Assembly (NCBI GenBank): GCA_019694685.1
Contig: JAIBBM010000035.1
Location: forward strand, 1-46,364
Direction of reading: 5' to 3'
Source: Leptospirales bacterium
Lineage (GTDB): Bacteria > Spirochaetota > Leptospiria > Leptospirales > Leptonemataceae
Length of the DNA: 46,364 nucleotides
Numbering within the stretch: position 1 is the first letter of the stretch; the number at the start of each line of letters is the position of its first letter. Made by a program: the position numbers and the translations under genes. Positions 8,094 to 17,791 of this stretch are shown here, piece by piece. A model generated the notes under the pieces. It did no database searches. It was not told where the DNA came from and saw only the letters and a program-made list of their open reading frames with translations.

Positions 8094-10259
8094 TCAGGGA
8101 GTGACAGTCATCACGCCCATTTGCGCCGGAGAGAAACTGTTCGTTGGAAACGGATTGTACCCGGCTCCGTCCATATCGCAATAGGTGTAGTGTGCTCCTC
8201 CATCCATGGAGAAACGGAACACGTACGCGTAAGAACCAGGAGCCGGCGCGATGATCGACTTCATGTATTCGTCATCGTTGGCTATTTGAACATTGTAAAC
8301 CGCAGTGACGAAAGTCCACAAACCGGGTTGATTGATGGGATCGGAGCCCAGAGGGCCGTAGCCAAAATCAGCCAGCACGATTGGATTGGGACCTGCAACC
8401 TCTGTGACATTCTGTCCGTAAACTCGGCCATAGACATTTTGCGTTGGCTGATTGGTCTGGACGGACATAGTATATGGCCATTGCAGATTGCAGTATTGCA
8501 ACTCGTTAGGCGGCCCCATTCCGTTTGCAGCAACGCTCGGTCCATTGCTCAGAGTGACTACGTAATCCTGGAAGGATCCATCTTCTGCAACCACAGTATA
8601 CGTAACGGGAGCCGCGAAATTGTTCGGCGTCGATCCGCTCGTCTGAACGGTGGAGCCAACTTTTACGGAGACTCCTGTCGTTGTGAAACTTGCAGTGAGA
8701 GCAGAAACATTCGTTCCCGCGGGCACAGTAATCGCAATGTTCGTGCCTGTAATCACTCCTGTAGCTCCCAGAGAGGGAAAACTAAAAGCCGTCAAGGCTT
8801 TCGCATTCGAGAGGATGGTCACCTGCGCAGAGGACGTCATACCTGCCAGCGTTGCATCTACAGTGCCGCTCACTCCTGCAGTAGGCGATGCTGTGAAAAT
8901 GCCAGAAGATGTCCCGATGGTTCCAATGGGGCCAGTGACTCCAAAAGAAGGCAATACAGGAATCACATTGCCCCAGGCATCCCGACCGATCGCATCAAAT
9001 GCATATACCTGGTTCACTGACAGATTCAGAGTCCCGGTGATCGCAACACTGGACTGATCCAATATCGTAACGTTCACAAGCTGACCCGGATGCACATTGA
9101 TAGGAGAGGAAAAACTAAAGGAGCCAGCAGTGACATTCAGATTTCCGTTGCCCACACCTTGCGCCGTGAAGCGAATACTCGAAGGGGAAACCTTAACCGC
9201 GCTGCCAACGCCACCGCCTACATTGAACGTATCTGCGGAGATATTCTGCGCGCCTCCTACATCGCTCGTTACACTCAGAGTGTAGTCGCGTGAAAAGCCA
9301 GAAGCGATATTGAGAGTGGCCGCCGGATTGAGAGTGATGCCAGTTGCCGTGCGAGCAATGGTTCGAGTACGCACGGGCGTCGTGGTGATCTTTCCAAGAT
9401 TGTCTATTGCACGGAAGTAGTACTGGATTCCGGTTGTGGTTACTGCACTCGCCGGGATCAGGAATGTATAGCGATTCGGTGTAGCCGCGTCTGTTGGATC
9501 AGGCGTGAGGACAGACTGAGTGTACGTAGGCGCACCCACTGTTCTCCAGAATACGTACGCTGCCGCGATGGATCCGGTACTGGTTCCTTGAAACGAGGTG
9601 ATGATGGTGCGAATGCGAAGCGGAATTCCTGCCACAGGTGTGCCTGGAAGAAAGTTTGCGGTGGCACTGACGGAAGGTGCTGAGCTGCCGGCCACGAGCG
9701 CCTGCGCTCCAGCAAGATAAGTCGAGAAATGATCTACAGATGCGGTGACGCAACCGCCGGATTCGGAACCTCCCATACCGATGAGACCATCCTCATCCTG
9801 GAGGTAGACTTGCGCCGTAGAAGCGGAGAGGCCCTGCGAGCTGAGCTCTTGAGATGGATAGCATATGGTGAGAAGTGCAGACTTTGAAAACTGAAGTCCT
9901 TCTGGTTCGAATTTATAACCCATGAGAACCGGAGTAACGCCATCCGCTGCTGCGGGCCTATCGATCGCGGTGACCGTAATGTATTCATCCTGGTCAAGAG
10001 CACCTGCAGGTACTGCAAGTTTCACGTTGCGACCCAGTTCCACATATCCGCCTTCCGATGCAGTGATTGCATTGGATGCATGCGACCCTGTGCTGGCCCA
10101 TTCATTTGTCGGGATCGGAGAACCTCCGTGATAGAGAGCAGCCACGCCAAACAGAGTGAGCATGTTTCCATTTCCGTGTGAAGCGGGCCCAACAGTTCCC
10201 GTGCAACCCACGGCCGCCGTAAATAGAACCGCAATCGCCAAATTGAATAAGTTTCTCAT
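8094..10259 (-). CDS. large surface lipoprotein with ZU5-like and Ig-like domains
   Basis: Lipoprotein of 721 residues with signal MRNLFNLAIAVLFTAAVGC and lipidated Cys19. After a short linker comes a ZU5-like module (LGRNVKLAVPAGAL, then FSTYLAG), followed by beta-sandwich repeats and a DUF5018/cadherin-like module (AITVPAGTNVSALTASF, then YTVVAEDGSFQDYVVTLS). The C-terminal 100 residues contain paired Cys. The composition is Gly/Ser/Thr/Val-rich, typical of adhesin-like surface proteins. The start at 10259 follows a GGGGGA ribosome binding site; 18 further upstream codons in frame do not look coding. Role in surface interaction is inferred. Confidence 0.85.
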   Translation of the reverse strand: MRNLFNLAIAVLFTAAVGCTGTVGPASHGNGNMLTLFGVAALYHGGSPIPTNEWASTGSHASNAITASEGGYVELGRNVKLAVPAGALDQDEYITVTAIDRPAAADGVTPVLMGYKFEPEGLQFSKSALLTICYPSQELSSQGLSASTAQVYLQDEDGLIGMGGSESGGCVTASVDHFSTYLAGAQALVAGSSAPSVSATANFLPGTPVAGIPLRIRTIITSFQGTSTGSIAAAYVFWRTVGAPTYTQSVLTPDPTDAATPNRYTFLIPASAVTTTGIQYYFRAIDNLGKITTTPVRTRTIARTATGITLNPAATLNIASGFSRDYTLSVTSDVGGAQNISADTFNVGGGVGSAVKVSPSSIRFTAQGVGNGNLNVTAGSFSFSSPINVHPGQLVNVTILDQSSVAITGTLNLSVNQVYAFDAIGRDAWGNVIPVLPSFGVTGPIGTIGTSSGIFTASPTAGVSGTVDATLAGMTSSAQVTILSNAKALTAFSFPSLGATGVITGTNIAITVPAGTNVSALTASFTTTGVSVKVGSTVQTSGSTPNNFAAPVTYTVVAEDGSFQDYVVTLSNGPSVAANGMGPPNELQYCNLQWPYTMSVQTNQPTQNVYGRVYGQNVTEVAGPNPIVLADFGYGPLGSDPINQPGLWTFVTAVYNVQIANDDEYMKSIIAPAPGSYAYVFRFSMDGGAHYTYCDMDGAGYNPFPTNSFSPAQMGVMTVTP

Positions 10260-10759
10260 AACACAAATCCCCCGTCTGCGACCAGAGGGGTATACCCGGG
10301 CCTGTGAGGTCAAATAGATTATTGAAAAACATATACAATCACAAACGTTATGCGATCAATTCACACTTTCTGTGCTGTTCATTACACAATTCATGACGTT
10401 CATTCAGGAACCATGAAGTTGATCCTCTTGGCTCGCGGACTAGAAAACGGTCCATCCACCTAGAATCCCGCAGAGTGGATACCTGAGCAGAAGACATCGC
10501 AATGGTTCGCGGGCTGAAATTCCAATCGCCTACGATCTGTTATGCGATCTGGCCCTAAAAGAATTGGAACCATCAACGAAAGACCAGGGAGGCCCCGGAA
10601 GCACGCGCGAAACTTCTGATGATTTCCATTCAAGAGGCTCGCTCCAGAATCGCAGCATTGCACACTCGCATGTCCATTTTCGCGGTTTTCTACGCGCTAT
10701 TTTGAGTTGCCGCATAAGCTGCCTGCTGTAGTTTCGCGAGACGAAAATCCGGGGGACCC
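10260..10759. other. 500-base intergenic region without a supported gene
   Basis: Separates the divergent ZU5-type lipoprotein and acyl-CoA dehydrogenase genes. It must hold both promoters. On the plus strand one frame stays open for roughly 95 codons (about 10430 to 10725) but has no start codon with a ribosome binding site and no recognisable motif, and the other frames are broken. It may be decayed coding sequence. No convincing hairpin or repeat was found. Confidence 0.5.
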
Positions 10760-12463
10760 ATGACCATTCTGCATCCAACCAAATTCGATTTTAGCCCGCT
10801 CGATCCTGCATCGAGCGAAATCATGCAAAAAACGGTTCAATTTTTCGAAAACAAAGGGCTCGCAAAGGTAAAACACGACGACCACGAAAGGGTGTGGTAT
10901 GCTGATTTCCTGGAATTTATTAAGCAAGAGAAGATCTTCTATCGCCTCATGACTCCCGCGCAATACGGGGACTCTCCGGATGTGCGGTTTGACTCTTATA
11001 GAAACAACTACTTCAATGAAATACTCGGGTTTTACGGGCTTGCGTACTGGTATACCTGGCAGGTAACCATGTTAGGTCTCGGACCTATCTGGAACGGAAG
11101 CAATGAGGAAATCAAAAAGGAAACGGCAAAGAGGCTCAAAGAAGGAGCGATTTTCGCGTTCGGCCTATCTGAGCGAGCGCACGGTGCGGATCTCATCTCA
11201 AGCGAGATGACTCTCAAAACAATTGCCCCTGGCAAGTACATTGCAAATGGTCGTAAGTACTACATAGGAAATGCAAACAAAGCCTCTTTTGTTTCCACTT
11301 TCGCAAAGGATGCGGAAACCGGAGACTACGTGTTCTTCGCAGCAGAATCTGCACACCCGAACTACACGTGTGTGCAAAACGTAGTGAACTCCCAGAACTA
11401 TGTAGCTGAGTATGAGCTTAAGGATTACCCGATTACGGACAAAGAAATTCTATCGCGAGGCCGTGACGCCTGGGACGCATCCCTTGCCACCATTGCTTAC
11501 TGCAAATACAACCTGGGATGGGCGTCCATCGGGATCTGTACTCATGCATTTTATGAAGCAATCAACCACGCAGCCAATCGTGTTCTTTTCAAACACAAGG
11601 TCACAGACTTTCCACACATCAAACAATTCATGACGGATGCGTGGACTCGCTTGCTCGCGATGAGACTATTTTCATTTCGCGCCAGCGACTACATGCGTGC
11701 GGCGTCGGAAGACGACAAACGCTATCTTCTCTACAACCCTATGGTGAAAATGAAAGTCACAATTCAGGGAGAAGAAGTCGTGAACCTGCTATGGGATGTG
11801 ATTGCGGCAAAAGGATTTGAGAAAGACGGCTATTTTGAAATGGCTGCGCGAGACATCCGCGGATTGCCTAAACTAGAAGGAACCGCGCAGGTCAATATGG
11901 TATTGATCATGAAGTTCATGGATAAGTTTTTCTTTGAACCATCTCCTTATCCCGATCTGCCGCGTCAGAAATCTCCCGGCAACGATTCGTTTATGTTTGC
12001 GCAGGGAAGCACGAGTAAGGGACAAAATCGCATTCAGTTTCACGACTTCAATATAGCATACAACCAATCTAAGCTTCCAAATGTTAAGATCTTCCAATCG
12101 CAAATTGAAGTTTTCAAGAAGTTCCTGAAGGAAGCAGCACCGGACAAAGCGCAAACACGTGACCTGGATTTCATGCTCAACGTGGGAGAGCTCTTCACAC
12201 TCGTTCCGTATGGCCAGCTGATCCTGGAGTGCGCGAAAAGCGAAGGGATTTCAGACGACCTTGTAGATCAGATTTTCGATTTCATGGTGCGCGATTTTTC
12301 ACGTTATGCGCTTCAGATGTATTCCAGAACTTCCAGCACTCAAGCGCAAATGGATCTCTGCATGCAAATGATCAAGAAGCCGGCAGTAAACACAGAAAGA
12401 TTCGAGCGCGTGTGGAAAGAGAATGTATTATCTTTGAACATGGCCTACGTCATGAAGCCGTAA
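10760..12463 (+). CDS. acyl-CoA dehydrogenase family protein
   Basis: Flavoprotein of 567 residues resembling acyl-CoA dehydrogenases, which oxidise the alpha-beta bond of acyl-CoA thioesters with FAD. The mid-domain motif FGLSERAHGADL (about residues 131-142) matches the substrate/FAD-binding (T/S)E signature. It is followed by a beta domain (YIANGRKYYIGN) and an all-helical C-terminal domain with an extended tail, so it is longer than the usual 380 residues, like the long fatty-acyl subfamilies. A GGGGGA ribosome binding site precedes ATG 10760. It stands alone; no beta-oxidation genes adjoin it. The catalytic Glu was not assigned and the substrate is unknown. Confidence 0.85.
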   Translation: MTILHPTKFDFSPLDPASSEIMQKTVQFFENKGLAKVKHDDHERVWYADFLEFIKQEKIFYRLMTPAQYGDSPDVRFDSYRNNYFNEILGFYGLAYWYTWQVTMLGLGPIWNGSNEEIKKETAKRLKEGAIFAFGLSERAHGADLISSEMTLKTIAPGKYIANGRKYYIGNANKASFVSTFAKDAETGDYVFFAAESAHPNYTCVQNVVNSQNYVAEYELKDYPITDKEILSRGRDAWDASLATIAYCKYNLGWASIGICTHAFYEAINHAANRVLFKHKVTDFPHIKQFMTDAWTRLLAMRLFSFRASDYMRAASEDDKRYLLYNPMVKMKVTIQGEEVVNLLWDVIAAKGFEKDGYFEMAARDIRGLPKLEGTAQVNMVLIMKFMDKFFFEPSPYPDLPRQKSPGNDSFMFAQGSTSKGQNRIQFHDFNIAYNQSKLPNVKIFQSQIEVFKKFLKEAAPDKAQTRDLDFMLNVGELFTLVPYGQLILECAKSEGISDDLVDQIFDFMVRDFSRYALQMYSRTSSTQAQMDLCMQMIKKPAVNTERFERVWKENVLSLNMAYVMKP

Positions 12464-12505
12464 AAAGATTGCGTCAGATTCACCTTGTCCGCCGTATAGC
12501 CCCCA

Positions 12506-13639
12506 ATGGGCAAACGAAGCGCATTGTGCGCTGCCTTCGCAGTGATGGCAGCACTCTCTCATTGCGCTGCGCGTTCAGAATGTAGTGCCCTGGACATTTC
12601 GTGTAGCTTGCCTGCATACTTGCTCATGCTACAATCCAGGCAATTCGCCTACATCGCAAACGCTTCCACTTTCGAAGCCTTTCGCTACGATCAAAATACA
12701 TCCCAGCTCACATTGCTGCAAACGGTCGCTTCCGGCCAAAGGTGCGATGCGGTGCGCCCCCATCCATACGGTGTCTTCCTCCATTGCGTCGTGGATGTGG
12801 CAGGCACGGACTACCTGCGCGTTTTCAGAATCGGCAGCGGCGGAGTTCTCTCTTTTATTGAAGAATTTAACATTGGCTCTGTAACGGGCCTTGGTCTGGC
12901 GAATCATCACAGAGGGGACATTGTCGTCTTGATCGTGGATACTTTTTCTCGATACTATCTCTACCAGATGGATCAGATCACCGGTCATCTCACTCTAGCG
13001 TCTCAATCCCCCGCCGGCGTTGGCGGAGCGGCCAGTGCTATGAGTAGAGACGGAAACTTCATATATGGAAGAACTTCAGGCGCAAGCCAGGTGACTCTTC
13101 GAATCACAGGGAATAGCATTACGCAAATGCAAGATCTGGGCAATCCTGGAACGAACACGTTCACATTCACAACGACTCCGGACGGATTCTATCAACTCCA
13201 GAACATCAATCAAGCGCTCGGCATACGGAGATACACGGTAAACGGAGATGGAACGTTATCTGCTCCTCTCGATTACCCGAACTCTGCGCAGAGCGAAATC
13301 TTCGACGATGACTCGTGGACTCCTGATGGTCGTTTCTTTTACACGCGAAGTGGCGCTTCCGCCGACAACTTGCGCGGCTATGCATATTCAGGCGGAAACA
13401 TCAGCCTCGTCACTGGAACGCCCATCGTACTGCCCGGAGGCCTGGGAACCCCGACCGTGGATCCAGGCGGCAAGTATGTATTCATCGATCGAAGCGCAGC
13501 TGGTTTGTACCATGTATTCCAGATCAATAGAATTACGGGAGAATTGACGCAAATGGCCGATTCTCCTCGAGCGTGCACATCCAACCCCTGCGGCAGAATT
13601 TCGTTTGGGACGCGTGCACGCTTTCCTGGAGATTTCTAA
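12506..13639 (+). CDS. beta-propeller (lactonase/YncE-like) lipoprotein
   Basis: Protein of 377 residues with an ALSHC lipobox (Cys20) and repeated propeller blades such as TTTPDGFYQL, SWTPDGRFFYTR and TVDPGGKYVFI, interspersed with the NRITGELTQ-type strands typical of 6-phosphogluconolactonase-like or YncE-like proteins. The propeller is probably a binding scaffold; no catalytic residues are assigned. A similar propeller occurs in the C-terminal half of the giant frameshifted lipoprotein at 37166-40991. It ends exactly where the convergent FecR gene ends, with no spacer. The start has only a weak ribosome binding site. Confidence 0.75.
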   Translation: MGKRSALCAAFAVMAALSHCAARSECSALDISCSLPAYLLMLQSRQFAYIANASTFEAFRYDQNTSQLTLLQTVASGQRCDAVRPHPYGVFLHCVVDVAGTDYLRVFRIGSGGVLSFIEEFNIGSVTGLGLANHHRGDIVVLIVDTFSRYYLYQMDQITGHLTLASQSPAGVGGAASAMSRDGNFIYGRTSGASQVTLRITGNSITQMQDLGNPGTNTFTFTTTPDGFYQLQNINQALGIRRYTVNGDGTLSAPLDYPNSAQSEIFDDDSWTPDGRFFYTRSGASADNLRGYAYSGGNISLVTGTPIVLPGGLGTPTVDPGGKYVFIDRSAAGLYHVFQINRITGELTQMADSPRACTSNPCGRISFGTRARFPGDF

Positions 13640-14317
13640 CTACTTAAGTTCTTTAAACTTCTTTTCCGCTGCGTCAAATATCTTCTTTTTCATCTCAGGT
13701 GTCAGTTTGCTCTGCTGGCCAAGTGGGCTTCCGTCCATCAGAGAATGATTGTGTTCATATGTGACGCCTGGCACTTCATCCGCCGTGAGACTGACCGTCT
13801 TGCCGTTGCGCGTGAAGACGAGAGTGTCCTTGTGATAGGTATTGGACTTAGAATCCCCTGCGGCAAAATCAACATCACCTTCACAGTAACAGACGCCCAC
13901 AGTATCTCCATTCTGAAATGTATAGAACTTCGTGCCGCGCACACCGGCCACAGTCGTAGGCGTGCGCACTGTGAACTCTTCGCGCGAAGTTGCTTTCTGA
14001 ACCTGGAGCCACATGTTGCCCTTATCGAGTAGAACCTCTGTCTTTTGATCTCCCAGATTCAATCTAAACACGCTGTTTGGCTGCAGCTCTGCCTGCCCTA
14101 CAGTTCCTTTGATTGCAATGATTGCAATTCCATTCTCTCCAGTTCGTACGGTATCCCCTGGAACAAACCGATCTCCCACTTTCGCAGGCTCCACCTTACC
14201 GGCACGTTCAACGGTCACGTCTCCCTGAACATTCTTGAATAATCCGGCGTCCGGTTGGGAAGGACCTTTGCACGCAAAGGCACAGAGAAGAAAAAAGACA
14301 ATCGTGAGTTTACGCAT
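13640..14317 (-). CDS. FecR-domain lipoprotein
   Basis: Lipoprotein of 225 residues with signal MRKLTIVFFLLCAFAC and a lipidated Cys near residue 16. The mature part is a FecR domain: VGDRFVPGDTVRTGENG, then VEPNS-like LQPNSVFRL, and TPTTVAGVRGTKFY, a motif that in this family marks the beta-strand core. A helical charged tail (LTPEMKKKIFDAAEKKFKELK) follows. FecR domains in spirochaetes occur as stand-alone periplasmic proteins without FecI; function is unknown. The frame runs 13 codons further upstream, but the signal peptide fixes the start at 14317. Confidence 0.88.
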   Translation of the reverse strand: MRKLTIVFFLLCAFACKGPSQPDAGLFKNVQGDVTVERAGKVEPAKVGDRFVPGDTVRTGENGIAIIAIKGTVGQAELQPNSVFRLNLGDQKTEVLLDKGNMWLQVQKATSREEFTVRTPTTVAGVRGTKFYTFQNGDTVGVCYCEGDVDFAAGDSKSNTYHKDTLVFTRNGKTVSLTADEVPGVTYEHNHSLMDGSPLGQQSKLTPEMKKKIFDAAEKKFKELK

Positions 14318-14383
14318 GAGAGCAAGTTCAGACAGAGAACAAAAAATCACAACCAATAAAAACGCGAACGCGGAAAGAAGAGA

Positions 14384-14674
14384 CTACAGCCAGGTCTTGA
14401 GAAATTCCTGATGCTTTACAGGGTTGAATTCAACAATGCGATACATCGCGCAGCCCTTGAGCTTGAATGGATCCTGAGAGAAAATCTCTTCCATCTTCTC
14501 TCGCGATTCGCACTTACCCAGAATGATGCCGCCGGTTCTCGGAACCTGGGGTCCAGACATCAAAAGAGTGCCTTCATCATACCATTTCTGCAAAAACGCC
14601 CGATGTTCTGCCGTGACTTCATCGATTCGTTCAATTGGAACAGTGTATGTAACTTCAATCATGAAATGCTTCAT
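14384..14674 (-). CDS. YciI-like protein
   Basis: Small protein of 96 residues with the YCII fold: FMIEVTYTVPIERID, the conserved HRAFLQKWYDEGTLLMSGP segment (His and Asp typical of the family) and FSQDPFKLKG. YciI proteins are dimeric alpha-beta barrels, some with hydrolase or dehalogenase-like activity. It starts within the stop of the REC-GGDEF gene (ATGA overlap) and is the last gene of the icd-GT9-GGDEF run. Confidence 0.88.
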   Translation of the reverse strand: MKHFMIEVTYTVPIERIDEVTAEHRAFLQKWYDEGTLLMSGPQVPRTGGIILGKCESREKMEEIFSQDPFKLKGCAMYRIVEFNPVKHQEFLKTWL

Positions 14675-15639
14675 AATGCCTCGCGCGAAACAGAAACCAT
14701 ATTTCTTCTTTCTTTTTTTGCCTGATAGAGCGCACGATCTGCATTTTGAATGAGCGTTACAGGTTCATATCCTTTTTCAGGAAGAAGAGCTGCCACACCA
14801 AGACTCGCCGTGACCACACCAAGAGGGGATCCTTTGTGCTCAATCTGTGCGGCTTCAATGGCGGCGCGAATCACTTCCGCAACGTGCGCCGCACCTTCCA
14901 ATGGGGTCTCAGGCAGGATCAAGATAAATTCCTCTCCGCCGTAACGCGCTACAAGGTCTGCCGGGCGATGCACACCGTTGGCAACGACCCGGGCAATAAT
15001 GCGAAGACAGTTGTCTCCCTGGGGATGCCCGTATTGATCGTTGTATTCCTTAAAGTAATCTACATCAATAAGCACAACGCTTACAGGACGACGCGCTCTC
15101 TGAGCCAGGCGCCATTCTCTTTCCAGGTGTTCGTCCATCTTTCGCCGATTGGAGACGCCTGTAAGTGCATCCTGATGCGAAACTTCCTCAAAGCGGCTGA
15201 GGGCTTCGCGCAATTCATCTTTGGCCGCAGCAAGCTCAATCTCTCGCGCAACACGCCGCGCAATTTCAGATTTCAATCTCAGATTATTTCGAATGCGAGC
15301 AATCAGTTCCATCCAGTGAAATGGCTTAAATAGAAAATCGTTGACTCCCGCTTCCACTGCCTGCGGCAAAATCTCGGGACCTTCCTTTCCAGTCATGATG
15401 ATCACAGGGAGATCCCGCAGCTGATCTATTTTGCGAATGTCTCGGGTCAATTGAATGCCGCTTCCATCAATCAACCAGACGTCGGTGATCACTGCCTCCA
15501 TCTGATCGATGTTCTTGCGCACTATCTCAAGGGCCTCTGGTGCATCGTCGCATGTGCGAACATCTCTGTAACCGGCTGTCTCCAGCATTTGTCTCACCAG
15601 TCTTTGCTGGTCAGGCGAATCTTCTACAACCAGGATCAT
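14671..15639 (-). CDS. REC-GGDEF response regulator, probable diguanylate cyclase
   Basis: Protein of 322 residues. The N-terminal receiver domain has the acidic pair E6-D7, phosphoacceptor Asp53 (ITDVWLIDGSG) and Lys105 (FLFKPF). A helical linker at about 115-150 joins it to a GGDEF domain whose active-site loop is RYGGEEF (234-238), compatible with making cyclic di-GMP from two GTP. An inhibitory I-site RPAD (225-228) lies exactly five residues before GGEEF, so product inhibition is likely. It begins five bases after the GT9 gene and overlaps the YciI-like gene as ATGA. The partner kinase is not adjacent. Confidence 0.94.
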   Translation of the reverse strand: MILVVEDSPDQQRLVRQMLETAGYRDVRTCDDAPEALEIVRKNIDQMEAVITDVWLIDGSGIQLTRDIRKIDQLRDLPVIIMTGKEGPEILPQAVEAGVNDFLFKPFHWMELIARIRNNLRLKSEIARRVAREIELAAAKDELREALSRFEEVSHQDALTGVSNRRKMDEHLEREWRLAQRARRPVSVVLIDVDYFKEYNDQYGHPQGDNCLRIIARVVANGVHRPADLVARYGGEEFILILPETPLEGAAHVAEVIRAAIEAAQIEHKGSPLGVVTASLGVAALLPEKGYEPVTLIQNADRALYQAKKERRNMVSVSREAL

Positions 15640-15644
15640 GCTTT

Positions 15645-16487
15645 CTAATGGCGCCGGGCGGACTTGAGGAGGTCAAGCACGTCTTGAACAGAAGCATCCA
15701 GAGTATGCAGGATCTGCACATTGCCACGAGGAGCCCAGATGCAAGGATCCGTTGGACCAAAAATCACAATACAGGGTGCACCCGCCGCCGCAGCCAGGTG
15801 AGAAACACCCGAATCGTTTCCAAGGAAGACCTTGCAGGAGGAAAGGATTCCAATCAACTCCCGTATGGAAGGACTTCGGAAGATGGTATCTTCACTCCCG
15901 GACATGACAATGCCAGACTCAAGGAGTTCATTCTCTGCCGGGCCCAGAATCCAGGATACGCGGCGGCCACTTTGTACCAGGGAATCCCTTACGGCCCTGA
16001 ACCGTTCCAGGGCCCATCTCTTGTGGATCCCAGCGGATCCTGGATGAATGCAAACATCGAACTCTTCCGATCGGATAGGCAGTCGACCGGGCAGTGATGC
16101 CCAGACCCTGGCTATCTCAGACGCGGACACGTCCGCACCATGAATGCGAAAAAGAAATTCGGACTGATGAACAAATGGGTGCGATTGGATAGAAGGGCTG
16201 GCATACACCGGACAAATTTTGCGAAGCGACTGAACGAACAAATCATCCACGTCCTTCATCCAGACATACGCTTCATCAAAGTGAATATTCGCCGTCTGAC
16301 CAATGAACAAAGGCCGCAGTTCCCTGCCCTCGAAAGAAAGGATCTCGTCTACCAGACGGAATTCAAGTGCCGCCTGAGCGTATAACGGGTTTGCAGCGAT
16401 TGTAATTTTTGCGCCGCTGTTTATGGAACGGATGCGGTCCAGAGCGGGAAACGTGAGGATCACGTCTCCGAGAGCTCCGGGCCGCAC
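15645..16487 (-). CDS. glycosyltransferase family 9 (heptosyltransferase-like)
   Basis: GT9 family enzyme related to ADP-heptose:LPS heptosyltransferases, acting on lipopolysaccharide core or similar glycans at the inner membrane. N-terminal RPGALGDVILTFPAL and C-terminal LGNDSGVSHLAAAAGAPCIVIFGPTDP motifs are diagnostic. The first usual start, GTG 16487, removes the first beta strand: in-frame codons upstream spell KTILVV, as in homologues, and an ATA codon at 16505-16503, overlapping the icd stop, sits exactly where Met is expected. The true start may thus be non-canonical. It lies between icd and the GGDEF gene in one run. Confidence 0.88.
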   Translation of the reverse strand: MRPGALGDVILTFPALDRIRSINSGAKITIAANPLYAQAALEFRLVDEILSFEGRELRPLFIGQTANIHFDEAYVWMKDVDDLFVQSLRKICPVYASPSIQSHPFVHQSEFLFRIHGADVSASEIARVWASLPGRLPIRSEEFDVCIHPGSAGIHKRWALERFRAVRDSLVQSGRRVSWILGPAENELLESGIVMSGSEDTIFRSPSIRELIGILSSCKVFLGNDSGVSHLAAAAGAPCIVIFGPTDPCIWAPRGNVQILHTLDASVQDVLDLLKSARRH

Positions 16488-16501
16488 TACGAGGATCGTT
16501 T

Positions 16502-17734
16502 TTATTTGTAGCCGAGTTTTGCTTTGAGATTCGTGTCCAGTGCGGACAAGAATTCTTCAGTGTAGAGGAAATGCTCTCCGTGATTGACCTTGTTGCCATA
16601 AACGCAAACAGCAAGGTCCTTGGTCATCTTCCCACTTTCTACAGTCTCTACGCAGACCTGTTCCAGCGCCTGGCAGAATTTCACCAGATCTGGATTGTTG
16701 TCCAGTTTGCCGCGGAATTCAAGACCACGAGTCCATGCGAAGATGGATGCGATTGGATTGGTCGAAGTAGGCTTGCCTGCCATATGTTCGCGGTAATGCC
16801 GCGTAACGGTCCCGTGAGCTGCTTCTGCTTCCATGGTCTTGCCGTCCGGCGTTACAAGCACAGAAGTCATGAGCCCAAGAGAACCAAAGCCTTGCGCGAC
16901 GGTGTCAGACTGCACGTCCCCATCGTAGTTTTTGCAAGCCCATACAAAGTTGCCATTCCATTTGAGCGCGGAAGCAACCATATCGTCAATGAGACGATGC
17001 TCGTACACTGTACCGGCTGCTTCGAAGGCCTTTTTGAATTCTTTCTGATAGATTTCTTCAAAAATGTCTTTGAACCTTCCATCGTACTTTTTCAGGATGG
17101 TGTTCTTTGTAGAAAGGTACAAAGGCCATTTCTTAGTCAGCGCCATGTTGAAGCATGAATACGCAAAGCCGCGGATAGATTCATCCGTGTTGTACATTGC
17201 CAGAGCAACGCCGTCTCCTTTGAAATCGAAGACTTCGTGTGTCTGGGGTGCGCCACCTTCCGGCGTGAATGTGATGGTGAGCTTTCCTTTCCCTTTGGTT
17301 ACAAAGTCTGTCGCGCGGTATTGATCCCCGAATGCATGGCGGCCAATGCAAATGGGAGCAGTCCAGTTTGGAACCAGGCGCGGAACGTTTTTACAAACGA
17401 TAGGTTCGCGGAAAACAGTGCCATCCAGAATGTTCCGAATTGTGCCGTTAGGCGATTTCCACATTTGCTTTAGATTAAATTCTTTTACGCGCGCTTCGTC
17501 TGGAGTAATTGTGGCGCACTTGATGCCAACGTTGTACTTCTTGATGGCTTCCGCAGCCTCAACGGTGACTTTGTCTTCAGTTTTGTCGCGGTATTCAACG
17601 CCAAGGTCGAAGTACTTAATATCTACATCCAGGTATGGAAGAATCAGTTTTTCTTTGATGAACTTCCAGATGATCCTGGTCATCTCATCTCCGTCAAGTT
17701 CTACAACTGGATTGGCAACTTTGATCTTATTCAT
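16502..17734 (-). CDS. icd: NADP-dependent isocitrate dehydrogenase
   Basis: Cytoplasmic TCA-cycle enzyme of 410 residues that oxidises isocitrate to 2-oxoglutarate with NADP. It is of the dimeric, eukaryote-like type, recognisable from [16 protein letters not shown] at the N terminus, the substrate loop [19 protein letters not shown], and [20 protein letters not shown], whose TRHYR segment goes with NADP use. It lies upstream of the GT9 gene, overlapping a possible ATA start of that gene. The metabolic gene has no obvious functional link to its followers. Confidence 0.97.
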   Translation of the reverse strand: MNKIKVANPVVELDGDEMTRIIWKFIKEKLILPYLDVDIKYFDLGVEYRDKTEDKVTVEAAEAIKKYNVGIKCATITPDEARVKEFNLKQMWKSPNGTIRNILDGTVFREPIVCKNVPRLVPNWTAPICIGRHAFGDQYRATDFVTKGKGKLTITFTPEGGAPQTHEVFDFKGDGVALAMYNTDESIRGFAYSCFNMALTKKWPLYLSTKNTILKKYDGRFKDIFEEIYQKEFKKAFEAAGTVYEHRLIDDMVASALKWNGNFVWACKNYDGDVQSDTVAQGFGSLGLMTSVLVTPDGKTMEAEAAHGTVTRHYREHMAGKPTSTNPIASIFAWTRGLEFRGKLDNNPDLVKFCQALEQVCVETVESGKMTKDLAVCVYGNKVNHGEHFLYTEEFLSALDTNLKAKLGYK

Positions 17735-17791
17735 GTTTCCGATGTTGCGCGTGAGGGCTAAGGGCGGGCAAGACTTTTTCTATGAATGCCT

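Noticed and set aside
8076..9020. Plus-strand open frame of about 314 codons
   Set aside because: It is antisense to the ZU5-type lipoprotein gene, which has a signal, lipobox and domains; the plus frame is Arg/Ser/His-rich with no motif.
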